NCBI GenBank assembly: GCA_015680685.1
Contig: MNCI01000273.1
Location: 92,324-156,323, forward strand
DNA: 64,000 nt
Reading direction: 5' to 3'
From: Gnetum montanum
Taxonomy: Eukaryota > Streptophyta > Gnetopsida > Gnetales > Gnetaceae
This document shows positions 34,201 to 45,700 of this stretch, piece by piece. How positions within the stretch are numbered: position 1 is the stretch's first letter; each line of letters opens with the position of its first letter. Below the pieces are notes generated by a model, which was not told where the DNA came from, ran no database searches, and worked only from the letters and a program-made list of their open reading frames with translations. The translations under genes were made by a program, and so were the position numbers.

Positions 34201-36034
34201 TACCTAGCTTTCCTAATCTTGGGTAAAATATTTCATGGATGTGGTTCAAGTTCATGACTTATGTTTAGAAGATAAAAGGAAATCCACATCAATCATAACT
34301 AAAGGGCTAAGTGGACAATAAAGATCTTCTTTTGATAGTTGTGGCACTAATCCAATGGTTAGAAGGGATCAATTTTATCATGCCAAGAGGATACATGAGA
34401 AAGAAGAAAGAAATAAAAAGAAAAAAAATTAAAACTACTAAAAGTGGAGAAGGATATTTCTTCTCCTACTTAGCTTGCAGATCTAGACCTTAAATATTAA
34501 GGTGACTAAAATTTAATAAGAGCTAGAAGATATGTTCATGAGCCTAACTATTATTATTTTGTACATTTTAAGTTATCTTGACTTAGTCTATAATTTATGA
34601 ATTTAGAGCATTAAGAATTCAAGGCTAAATGACCTATAGAGATATAATAAAGAAATAATGAGGAGGAGGAAAAAGCTAGGCACAAGACAAAGAGGCTTTT
34701 AGAAGAAACATCTTCAACATTTGATGAGAGGAGTTCAATGTCACTATTAAATCTTCTACCAATGGATATGTCCCCAAGCTACCTAGGTACAAATGTTACA
34801 TGTTCAACATAATAGCAAATTTCTAAGTTAATTTAGCTAATACTATATTTTATGGTTGAATATAAGTTAGGTTCCCTAGGAATCTTGTTTTCCCCATATC
34901 ATAAATAAAACCTTAGGTAGAGATGCCTAACAAGGTGGAATTTATGAGAGGGATGATAGAGGATCTAAGTGATAGGATATAAAATGTGACACCTAAGGAT
35001 AGTAAGTATTAGAGATATTCTTATGTCTCAAAATTACATATAAAACTATTATAATGTTAAATCATGTCATTTTTTTAGTTTTGGGTAGCTTCAAAGATCC
35101 ATTGGAATCCTTTAAGCTATGTAGAATTTGATGATCTTCCACTTGGACCACCAAAACATGCAATCATGCTACATGAATTGTATGAGAGAGCTATGAATCA
35201 AGCTTCTTCATGTGTAAAATCTATTTGAAAAGTAGTTGGGAAAAAAAGACTCTATGAGAATATATTTTTACCTAGAGTCTCAAGTTCAAGCTCTTTCAAA
35301 AGAGAACTAGAGCTTGAAGGATCATAAGGAATTTGTAGAAGTGCAAGTTGTTGTGGACCAAGGAATTTAACTAGATTCATATTAATCAATGATATAGGAA
35401 AGAGTGTTTGTGACAAAATAAATCTTCAAAAGGCCCTCAAGGTGGAATTAATGGCTTAGAAATTTGTGGAACTACTATGCATTGATCAAGAGTTGGGTAA
35501 GACTCAAAGGCCCAAAAAATCTATATAATACCAAGAAGGAAGAGTGCAATAAAGCTTAAAATTTTTAAGTCATTGAAAAGCATAAAGTAGAAATTTTTAT
35601 CCAAGGAATTGGAGCTAGTAATTATTTCTAGCTATTTAGTTAGTCTATGGAAGTTACAAGGTCTCCAGAAGCTCAAATCATGATGGAATCAAACCAAACT
35701 TCCATGGTATCCTTAACAAGTAAAGCCCTATAATGGATAAGTATATAATGAGAAAATATTCTTGAAGGGATAAACTCGAGAGACATTGACTAGGAAAACA
35801 TGTTAAAATAATAAATCACGCAACACATGGAAGAAGGTAGACTCGAGGATGTATTTTTTGGTTCTCTATTTAAGATATGCTATATAAAGTTTTTACTCCT
35901 AATAGTGTTATTATTTATCACAACTAGTAATTACATGTTTTTCTTTGATTTTGAAGGTCACTAACAATGGCAGTGGTAATACTAATAATAATGAAGCTCA
36001 TGGTAAAGATGATCCTCAGGCTCCTCCAGCTTAG
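31218..36034 (+). pseudogene. Decayed gene-like stretch, antisense to G, unknown product
   Basis: Plus-strand coding-like segments separated by T-rich gaps. The first is at 31218 (MTSKVRKVMDANKMKRKN). Others are at 32132-32335, the duplicated unit at 32591-33602 (ELWKYPN), 33807-34016, 34311-34493, and about 35100-35530 (WNPLSYVEFDDLPLGPPKHA, then LYERAMNQASS). The last is at 35957-36034 (NNNEAHGKDDPQAPPA, stop). Stops are mostly TAA/TAG at likely Gln positions. Some gaps end in acceptor-like TTTTTTCAG (about 31688), TTTTTTTAG (about 35079) and TTTTGAAG (about 35956), so introns are possible. It lies between protease and RT of G, on the opposite strand. Antisense extra ORFs are known in Tat-lineage elements but usually near the 3' LTR. 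An independent insertion or captured gene is equally possible. Confidence 0.45.
32591..33602 (+). repeat. 506-bp tandem duplication
   Basis: Unit 1 is 32591-33096 and unit 2 is 33097 to about 33602. Both start ATGGTTT.ATACTATGCATG and end near GTAGAAGTGA. They have diverged since, with small indels. Each unit keeps Gln codons where the other has a stop. Confidence 0.85.
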
Positions 36035-36199
36035 TTTCTGGTGTTCATTACTTATTTATTTTTGCTTTTATTTCTAAATGGTCATGTATGACCCTATTCA
36101 TTTTGTTGTCTTAAACTTTGATAATGTAAACTCGCATTGTTTGTAATAAGTGGTAAGAAATTATGTTTTTTACATTTATTGTTGTATTTTATTTTGTCT

Positions 36200-36310
36200 T
36201 CATCAAGATGAAAACATGTGTAAACATTTAAAACATAAAGAAAACCAGCAAAAGTGTAAACACTTAAAACATAAAGTAAGAAAGAGTACAAATATTTGAA
36301 ACATAAAGGA
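36200..36310. repeat. Three-copy repeat of GTGTAAACACTTAAAACATA type
   Basis: Units near 36218, 36253 and 36285, each ending AAACATAAAG. Confidence 0.6.
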
Positions 36311-36639
36311 ATAAAACGAAAATGACTATACTTACCAAAAAAAATATTAAAAACATAATTACAAAAGCAAGGAAGAGCACTAAATGAAAAAAGGGAACTT
36401 AACTATGGAGTTATTTCCAAATCTTAGACAAATTGAAAACTCCTTTCTCATGATCTTGTAGTCTGTATTTTCTTTATTCATTAATGAAAAAGGTTACTAA
36501 TCCCAAGCATTATCGAGAGAGGAATGGTAGGTTACTCATCATTCTTGGTTTCATTCACTCTATTAGGCTTACTATTGGCCCCTGAGTTATTGCTATTTTT
36601 TTCTAGTTTTTCTATATATTCGATTATCGACTATTCATT
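36311..36639. other. Short unassigned stretch
   Basis: AT-rich; separates the antisense stretch from the protease part of G. Nothing recognised. Confidence 0.35.
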
Positions 36640-39600
36640 AAGATTAAAATTATTAATGAAGAGATGGATAGCATGATTATCATAGATGATAACTTTAATA
36701 CCTTTATAGGGAAGATGAATTTCTTAATGGATAGGTGATGAAACTGCACATAGTTTGGCTTTCCATGGCATTTCTAGAATCAAGTTGAAACTAGTGTCTA
36801 TTCAAATATTAAAAAGTTAGTTGATGTAGAAAAGTATTTCCTATCCATGGAATTTAATGATATGGAATCTCACATTGTTACTTGTGATCCATTAAAGTAT
36901 GTAAGGGTGACAATGAAAGTCTCTTATATGATATCTACCGAGTCCAGAAGTTTAATGATAGAGAAAAGAGTAAGGTTAGTTGTGACTGCATCATCAACAA
37001 AAACCTTATGTACTTTCTATTGATCAATGCGTATGGTTATGAAAAGAGAAACATACAAGACTTATCCATTTTGAGTGTTCATCTTTATCTCACAATCATG
37101 TAAAATAAGTTTTTTTTCTTTTATCATTTTTCTAGCATAAGTTGTTGTGATGATAGAATGAATAACTTTCTCTTTTGGAAGGATGTCTTCATTTATGATA
37201 ATAGAAGATAGTAGCTTAATTAATGTGCCACGATGTGTTTGAGAAATCATGACTGGATCATAGAGGCTTAGTGATGTATTCTATTATTTTAGTGATTATT
37301 TAACTTATTATATACAAATAATAAATTCTTTATTATTAATCTAATCCTTATCACTTTTAGTAGCTTTTACTTGATCTAACTTGCTAATCATTTTTAATTA
37401 CTGCTTTGACATAGCTTTTTTATTTTGTTTGTTGATCCATGTTTTGAAATATGGTTTTAGTTCACTTGATGATGTAGGTTTGGATGATGGGTTCATTACT
37501 AGTGCTAATATAGGCATGGGCTTAGAAAAACCTATTCGTTATTATATTTCATTTTCCTAATAGCTATCCTCTAGTTTGGATAATGACTTAGTTTCATTAG
37601 GATTCTTATAGACTTGTGATAAGGAAATTTTGCTAGTAGTTGGGGACAAAGTAGATGTGGTGCCTACAATGAGAAGAACTTGCTTAGTTATGGTTGTTTA
37701 GTTTGGGGGTGTTTAGACAATAAAAAATTATTTAGTAGTTGGAGGTACTATCGTAATTCCTTGGGATTTCATAGGAACTATCAGTAGGACCCTTTTGAAA
37801 AAAGGTTATCTAGGAACAAGAGGTGATATTTTAATGATGAATGAATTTTTAGGTTTTGATGGTGGAACTTGGGATCAAGAGTTGTTAGCAACTTTTTTTA
37901 ATAGTTGCTTGGATCATAAAAATTTTCTAGATGTGGTACAATCACTTGTTTTAGAAAACATCACTATTAAATATAGATTGTAACTAGTATTCAATGTGTC
38001 CTTGAACACTTGCATACTCTAGTTTTGAATTCAAATAGGATTGGATTCATCTAACATAAGTTCTTAATTATTAATAATATTTTTCAATTCATCTTTTAAG
38101 GCTTAGTAAAAATCAATCTTGTAACTTGGTAGTTGATGATAATTAAAAAACCTATCTAGACGAAAGTACTTATGTATTGGTAAGTTGTCCTTAATGCTTA
38201 AAGTGGGATCTCAAGCTATTTTCCAAAGACAATTATTTATTTTCTTATCATTTTCAAATAATTTCTTATTTTGAATATAGTTGTTTTAAAGCAATTGATC
38301 TTGAAGTTCAATGGATTTTATGGGTAATTTAGTGTACTTAGACTAGGTTTTTCATTCAAAGTTTGATCTTATTTGCTTTGAAGTAGAAGAGATTGATGGT
38401 TGGATGGAAATAGAAAGTGTTGATTATGGTGATTTTGGATATAGTGATTGGCATTTTGATTTGTCCTCTTGTTTAGATTCTTTAGCTACAACAACCATAG
38501 TTCTATGTGTTGATTATTTAGCTTTGTCTTTATCATTGTTAGCATGTTGGCTATTGTAGGCTGGATCATTGGTATCTTTAGTCAGGTCTTCAATTTTTTT
38601 GATCTATTAAAATACCTGACTAAGTATGTACAAGTTCAAGTAGTAAAGCTTAGACTTGATGAAGTCATTGATAACTCTCTTAAAGATGGTGAATAAGTGA
38701 ATCTCAAAGATGAACTCAAGAATTTCATTTAAGGTCAATTTTCACCTTTGAATAAAACTTTGCACTGGATTTAGATAACCTTAACTTACAATAATAAGCT
38801 AATCTAGCATGGTATCTAGCTTTAAGTTTTATTTGAAGTAATAAATTGGATGAGTAGGTCATCTAGGGATTTGATGGAATTCCTAGGTAAAAAATGCTAA
38901 TAGTTTAAGGCTTTACCCATTAGAGACATAGGAAACACTTGTAATATTATATGAGGCCAAGATTGTAATAACAGATAACTACGGTCAAAAGTAGTTAAAT
39001 GAACATTAGGGTCTCCTTCATCAGTGTACTTGGAGAAATTTTGGATGGGAATTCCAACTAGTAAGGTTATTTGTGATACATGGGGGCTAATGAGATCATC
39101 CTAGTAGAAGTCCATTATTTTGACAATTTGGAATGTGCTTATCTTAAGCTTTTCCAATTATTTGAATAGATCTTATATATTTGGAAAGATTGATCTTGAC
39201 CTTAAGATATCCTAGTAGGTTAAATAGGAGATGAGTGAGAAGTCTCTAGGTAACTGACCTAGTGGGATGCATAGAGGTAGTGAAGTGATTTTTAACTAAT
39301 AAAAATAAGTTATAAGGATGAATATGTTAGTATGAAAACATGGAATCCATAGGCATAACATGTTCATGCATGGATGAAGAAGGCTAATAGTGGTAAGCTA
39401 AAGACACAGTTGTCACATGTGAAATACAAGGTATATTATAGAAAATGGTGTTCACATATTTTATTTTTTCTGTGGTTTGTGTAGTAGGTAAGATAAAACT
39501 TGATAAATAATTATGGTAACTTGGGATATGTTGATTATAAATTCATTTGAAACTTTCTTGTATGAGTTCTTATATTTATGGATTAGCTTCAAGAAAATTA

Positions 39601-39967
39601 CCCAAATTAGCCAAGTCATATTGAGTTTGGCTTTGAACCACATCCTTGTTAATAATGGCTTCCTTATTAGCATTGATAATTTAGGCTAACATGTTAACAT
39701 AAATATTGGTAAGTTTAATCTCATCATATGGGAAAGATATATAGTCATTGTCATTCCTATAGATTACCTTATATTAGCACTTGGAGTTAAGTTCTTTATG
39801 TGGGATAAATAGGTTAGCTAGTATTTTGGAAAAAATGAAATTGTAGAAATCTTTAGTGATATTTAAAAAGATAGGATCATGGCCTAAATACCTAAGGGAA
39901 TGATGATGTTCTACAATGGTAGGTTCTTTGAGGTTGTAGATACAAATGGAGTTCTATTCATTTTCCA
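36640..39967 (-). pseudogene. Decayed Gag-protease of Tat element G
   Basis: Starts at ATG 39967 and carries many TAA/TAG stops. The gag core lies near 39090-38860: KYTDEGDPNVHL, then LQVFPMSLMGKALNY and NSIKSLDD, a typical retrotransposon gag pattern (fold, FPLSL.GKA, S.KS..DL). Protease remnants lie near 37000-36650: VFVDD in place of a D-G-S type active site, YFNGSQVTM matching the FDGS..E segment, and MPWKAKLCAVSSPIH with KGI, matching the GRPWIH.A.AV.S..H pattern of Tat proteases. RT should follow directly but lies beyond the antisense stretch and copy D. It would have packaged element RNA and matured Gag; now inactive. Confidence 0.7.
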
Positions 39968-41079
39968 TGTTGATGATCATGTATAGTAAGAGAGAGGAAG
40001 AATAATTCATACAATGATAAACAAAGAAATATTTTGATATGGACATATGACAATGTGTAAGGTGAATGTGGAAGGACAAATAACATATTTTTTTGTAGCA
40101 TAATTATGGTAGCATGATTATCATGGTGTGGATGATGCAAGGTAATTCATGTGGCATATTTTTATAGTGTGATTTCCAATGACTCTAGAAATAGAAAAAT
40201 AATAATCTTTCATTAGAGAAGATGATATCATTGAATGAGGATTCTTATGGTGCAATGTAATAGAGTAATCAAGAGTTTATTTTATATAGCATAAACTAGA
40301 AATGGGGTGACATAAAAAAGATAATGTAAATAGTAACATTGAAATAGAAGAGTCAAACAACATGAGATTTATACTAAATGATAAGAAACATAGTGGTTAT
40401 GTAGGAAAATGTTGAGGGGCCTCCTAGTACTAGAAAACTATAGCAATAGAAATATTTGGGTGCTTTATACAACTAAGATAGTTCTAACCCTAGATCTACA
40501 TGAGCCTAAGAAGTAGGTTTGGAGTGCCTTAGATGGCTTGATGGGTAGCTTGATTACCTAAGAACTAACAGACTAGTAAGGAATACAATAGATATAAAAA
40601 CAATGAAAAGCATGTAGATGTAATGGGCTTATTAGATTTGGTAAATATTTGAAAAGAAATGAAGTAATGAAAATATAAAGTAGAATAATGTTGAAAAATA
40701 CTATAAACTTATATTTAAGCATGAATAAAATTTGAGAGTGTATAGATATGGGCATAAAGGGCCCAAGGAGTGTCAAATGCTTGGCTTTAAGGGAAGGCCT
40801 CAAGTCTAATCTAATCATAAAATTTCTTTAAATGCTCACTAGCTCTATGATGGATTTTTTCTTAAAAATTGCAAAAGAACTATTTCACATGTGGGGCTTG
40901 ACAACTTGCCTAAAGATCCTCTTGTGAAGGCATTTAGCTTCAAGATCCTCCTTTGGAGAGAAATTACTTCACATTACAAGCTCACTTCAAATCAAGGTTT
41001 AGGGTAAACACTATTGATCTATACTATTATATGCTTTGGAAGATTGGCTAAGTCTATCAAAAGGTCTCTCTATCGACCA
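39968..41079 (-). other. Leader region of G
   Basis: Between the Gag start and repeat Y. I could not identify a PBS. The open minus frame at 40573-40818 has no recognisable content. Confidence 0.35.
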
Positions 41080-41475
41080 AATGTCTAAAAGTATCAAAGT
41101 GTAAGAATCTTATTTGAAGCACTAGTCCTAACTTTTATAGGTCTAAGACATGCTATTTTCATGTTGAGGTGGTTATGATGATTACTTAGCATAATTAGGA
41201 ATCTTGTCTTCTTAGAATATACATTTTGTAGCATATTTCTTAGCACATTTTATAAAATACATTGTAAATAAATTTACATTGAATATTTTTATGTTGAGTA
41301 GATTTTACATTTTATAGTAACATTACATTAAGAATATTCTATGAAAAAAGACCAAAAAATGACTTTGCAAAAAGGATTTACATGGATTCTTTCATGCTTG
41401 ACCTCTAATGTAGAGTTACAAGTGAAATATGTAAACAAGACCTTCATGTTTCAAGCATAAATGATTTTTTTAAGC
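41080..41475 (-). repeat. Dispersed repeat Y, right copy (possible 5' LTR part of G)
   Basis: Matches 17980-18365 in the same orientation, for example TTACATTGAATATTTTTA followed by a GTAGATTTTACATTTTA block. Beyond-Gag position fits a 5' LTR remnant, but flanking order differs between the two copies. Confidence 0.5.
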
Positions 41476-41489
41476 TATTTTACCTAGCT

Positions 41490-42052
41490 CTTATACCAAA
41501 GCCTCCATTTCTAAGAAGAACTACATGGTTTCTTAATTCTTCATATGGTAATGGGGTAAATAACCATAGTTCTAGGTTTAGGGTCTCTTCCATTCCTAAT
41601 ATTCATATATTTTCCAAACCTAAGACACATGCAATCACACATGGTTAAGTCATCAATGGTCATAGATCATCATTGTCATTGTATCAAGATGACTAAATTT
41701 AGCTCTAGAATTAAGTTATCCACTTCTAACTAGAATCACACCCTTGTCAAACCCTTTTGAGGGTACCAACGTCTCTACATGTTATCAAATATAAGGCATG
41801 TGCATTCACATGTGGTTGATTTATGAAGGATTATAGATCATCAATATCATGGTACCAAGCTCCAATTCTAGGGTCTCCACTTCTAAGAAGATCCTCAGAC
41901 CTTTGCCAATCCCATGATATGTGTAGCTAGATATGGTTAATTTGTTTGCAAGTACATATCATCATTATGATGGAAAAGGAGTGACAAATGTTTCTTCTAG
42001 AACCAAGGTTTGTATTGTTGATAAGAATCATATACTTACCAAATATAGATGA
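41490..42052. repeat. Degenerate repeats (set X, right)
   Basis: Units similar to those at 17600-17990, around CCACTTCTAA followed by a GAATCA block. Copy C is inserted at the edge of this set. Confidence 0.5.
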
Positions 42053-42057
42053 CATGT
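42053..42057. repeat. Target-site duplication of copy C, left
   Basis: CATGT, identical to 49258-49262. Confidence 0.95.
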
Positions 42058-42874
42058 TGATGAGTGGCGAGGTACCCCTACACTCAACCATACAAATACA
42101 AGTGTAGCACACACAATCCAGTCAAACTCCATAGACTAAGTGCCTACACACCTCATGGAACACTTAGGGCTGATCATTCATTGCCTTCCCAGACTTACTT
42201 GTAGTTGTCACAGTGTATGGTTAAGTAATTTCGAGGTATATGTTTTTTATGTCTTTTTATGTTTTATCACCTATGATAACAAGGTGAAGGGTTGAGAAGA
42301 CTAATTAACTAACTATAACTAATGAAATAAGTCTAAATTAACCTAGCATCAACATCCATTCCCACTTACCATACACACCATAAACTGATGCAACCTTGGC
42401 CACCAAACGCTAATCGTTGTTGGGATCACCAAGCGTAATACACGTGCTCGAAGTGGTCATATTGAGGCACTTAACTAGGAGAGAAGGGTTGAGAAATATT
42501 TAACAACTAATAAAGCAATAAATAATAGATAATAAATAACAGTAAATAAAATCCTAATTAGCCTATTCCATGCACTGCAAGGTTTATCCGAAAATCTCGT
42601 CTTTATTACCGTACACAAACTTGTGTTCAGGTACAATGTCTGCTCGAATAAAGATCCGTTCACTTTGGGACTCCTACTGCAGGTGCATGGAAAATATTCT
42701 ATCTTTAAAGTGATCAATCTTCCAGAGTTTCACTATGGTCTAAGCGTAGGATTAGGAAATAAGAGAGAGCTGCCTCTTATTTTTAGATATGACGGTGCAC
42801 CGCGATATCATAGGGAAAGATACAATATCGTGAGGGATGCAATATCGCGGCCCATGTGATATCACATCCCATCA
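42058..42874 (-). repeat. 3' LTR of copy C
   Basis: 817 bases from TGATGAGTGG to TCCCATCA. The TATA position near 42779-42786 reads TATTTTTA on the plus strand, so this box is damaged. GATATC-like sites lie at 42800-42865. Confidence 0.95.
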
Positions 42875-42893
42875 TACCTCCATGACTAAATGA
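42875..42893 (-). other. Polypurine end of copy C
   Basis: Minus-strand TTAGTCATGGAGGTA before the LTR; one G of the usual GGGGG run is changed to A. Confidence 0.65.
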
Positions 42894-44600
42894 AAACTCA
42901 TCCTTGAGTTCCTTACAATGATATTGAGAAGGTATGGGATTATTGACTCAAATGAAACTAATGGGATGACATGTGAACGGATCATCATTACAAGACACAA
43001 CAAAACTGGTGTTCATGACAACAAGGGTGAACACCTTATTACATTGACATCAAGCCTCATTTGGTAGCTGAGAAAGAGAGAGAGAAAGAAGTGTTGCTAC
43101 TACCAACGACCAAATTGTGCCTTTCGTTATCCATCCGTAAGCACATCATCAATCGCATTCCTTGCAAAGCTGCTTTAGCACTACTCCATTCCAAATGCTC
43201 CCTCTAGATCCAATCCGTTGTTGCATGATCACCATCTGCACACACAACATAGTCTTATATTAGCAAGGGTAAATTAATTTCAATGAAGTTGATACCTTGC
43301 TACGGTGAAAGGACCATTGGCTGGGTTGTGGTATGGCTGATTGTGGATCTAGAGATGTATTAATGGTGATTACTGAAGGTGTAGGGGCTAGGAGAAAATC
43401 AAAAAAATTGGGCCCCGTACAGCCATGAATAATCATGAACCTCCGATAGCGAGAGAATGGAAAAAGAAAAGGAATAAGAAAGATGGAGACAAAGAGACAA
43501 CTAGGACATCGATGAAATGGATGTCAAGATGGAAATGAAAAAAATAAAATAGATTGTAAAATGTTAAGGAAAATAAGTTAACTAATTCCCAAATAGGAAT
43601 GTTAGTGGATCCTCCCCAAAGCAGGCTGATGTCCTTAATGCCCTGACAAACCTACATTCAAAGAGTCCGTAGGCTCTGGGAATGTCCTTTGGAACAAGAG
43701 TTAAATTCTTAACCATAAGAATTTAGCAAAAAGAAAACAATGCATCTACCAAAATATACACTAATGATACAACCGGCAATGAGGTGAACAATGGAGAGAA
43801 GGATGGAGAGAAGAGAATGGAATGGAGTGTCAAGAACAAGGTGGTGTATAGCCCCTTGTGTGTTGCATGATTAATGTGACTTGGTAAATCTCATTCCAAC
43901 TCTGGCCTCAAACCAACCACATCTAGTGACTTTGCATCAATGCATTTGGCCAATCCATCCACTTGAATAACAAGAATGCCTTCACCCAAGAGCCACCGCC
44001 ATTCCGATGAAATGAATGAGGAGAGAATGGGAAGTGAGAAGGGCCTTAGTTAGAGGGAACATTTTTATTTTTGTTCCATAATCAATGTTTGTAGCCCAAG
44101 AGATTATTTTGTCTAAGGGGTGTGCTTTGAATTCTCACTTTCTTTCTTTCCTTATTTTTTTTTATGTTTTGTGTTTTTATGCGTGAGAACCACACCATGC
44201 AAAGACTTATTATTTTTATTGACTCAAATTCCCAATAATTGGGTGACATCAAAACGGCAAGAAAACTCAAGAAGAAAACATCCAAGCACCTAAGAGAATG
44301 GCCAACACAAATGCATCAAGTTCCCTTGAAGTCACACCCTTTTCAAACCTTGAGTCCTCTTTAGTTTGAGAGATACCTAGTCACCGATTCGTTAATGTTC
44401 TTATTAGAAACAAACTATCTATTTCAAAGCCAAGAGAGACCATAGAATTCTATGGATGAATGGATGAAGTGAACTCATTGCCTACCATATCAAAAGAACA
44501 TACCTTAGTATCAACATCATAACTTTAAGGTAAAAATCAAACATTAGCAATCAATAAGAAAATAGTTCATACCATCATGAAAAACACTTATTAAATGACA
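42894..44600 (-). other. 3' non-coding region of copy C
   Basis: Collinear with B 8156-9900, including the GGATCCTCCCCAAAGCAGG block near 43608 and a GAGA-rich patch near 43070-43090. No gene called. Confidence 0.65.
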
Positions 44601-44616
44601 AACTTATAGGATGGGT

Positions 44617-44945
44617 AACACACACACACACACACACACAAAGAAATTAAAAAAGTATAATGATGTTGTAAAACAAAAACAAGAAAAGTTAAAGAAATTT
44701 GTAAAACAAAAATTGTAAAACAAAAATGTGTAAAAGAAAAGGGTGTGAAAAAAAATGTGTAAAACAAAAACATATAAAACAGAAAGGTGTGAAAAAAAAT
44801 TTTGCAAAACAAAAATGTGTCAAACAAAAATGTGTAAAACAAAAATGTGTAAAAAAAAACATGTAAAACAAAAATGTGTAAAATAAAAATGTGTAAAATA
44901 AAAAACTGTAAAACAAGAACATGTAAAAAAAATGTGTAAAACAAA
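44617..44945 (-). repeat. CA microsatellite and expanded GTAAAACAAAAATGT minisatellite
   Basis: CA run at 44617-44641, then about 15-18 copies of a ~16-base unit from 44665 to 44945. In element orientation the unit is GTTTTACACATTTTT. Two minus frames stay open through it and would encode Phe/Leu/Tyr-rich repeats, a by-product of the unit. Confidence 0.85.
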
Positions 44946-45167
44946 AACTAAAAAGAACTGAGGGCCTCCAATGATTAGCATAGGTGGCCATCTCCCCCAT
45001 GACTAAATTGCAAGGGAGAGATCCGAAATAATAAATGTCTATTTGAATTTCGTAAAAGTGCCCAACTTCTCCTTGCTGATGTTCTTAGATTCCAATGTGT
45101 CTATGCCTTCATTGTTAACATGAGTTGTTTCCTCCTCAATTCGTTCCATGCATATTGGGTTGCTCTT

Positions 45168-45700
45168 TCATTTAGCTATCAACCATGTGGTGTCCACTAC
45201 TAGTGTGGTTGCTACATACAGGAACCTTTGAATTTGTGTTTCTTGGGCATACTGATTATATGGAAGAGATGCTGAGTATTCTTCCATATCATCACCCTTT
45301 GAGTCACTATATGTGATGCACAAAAATTTCTTCTTCTTGATATTTTTATATATGTTCACCTTAGATATCTCTAAGGAAAGATCGCAGATCCCTAGGTACG
45401 CATCTACTGTACTCAGCCATGGCCTTCCCATTATAATTGGGAAGCCTCTATTGTTACTATTGACTTCTATCACCAGGAAGTCAGCTGGGTATGATCACCC
45501 ACACATAGTGGTAACGATGTCCTCCACCAATCCCAAGGGAATGGTGATAGACTGGTCAACCAGCTCTAGTTAAAATTTGCTCTTCTTAAGTTGGGGCAAG
45601 TTCTAGGCTTGATACATTTTTTGTGAAATTAAGTTAACTTTGGAACCTGAGTGAAGAAGAGCCTTATGTGGTGTGTTCCTAATGACTTGTAGATAGATCA
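45168..45700 (-). pseudogene. Decayed aspartic protease of copy C
   Basis: Collinear with the B protease. The active-site segment near 45665 reads KALLHSGSKVNLIS, so catalytic Asp is replaced by His (CAC for GAC). Stops interrupt the middle. The C-terminal half is open at 45168-45473 with GFPIIMGRPWLSTVDAYLGI, and the tail RFLYVATTLVVDTTWL. It would be inactive even without the stops. Confidence 0.75.

Larger units (their letters stand above)
17980..41475 (-). mobile_element. Old Tat-lineage Ty3/gypsy element G, split by insertions
   Basis: Read right to left: Gag start at 39967, gag core near 39000, protease near 37000-36650, then RT, gRNase H, aRNase H and integrase from 22650 to 19590. 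Repeat Y at both ends (17980-18365 and 41080-41475) may be LTR remnants. D (23426-30987) is inserted between protease and RT, and a plus-strand gene-like stretch (31218-36034) lies in the same interval. Two RNase H domains after RT mark the Tat lineage. The outer limits are uncertain; only the coding order and strand are well supported. Confidence 0.6.

Noticed and set aside
44591-45000. Hydrophobic Phe/Leu/Tyr-rich frames that look like membrane proteins
   Set aside because: They are translations of the GTAAAACAAAAATGT minisatellite; residue order follows the DNA repeat.
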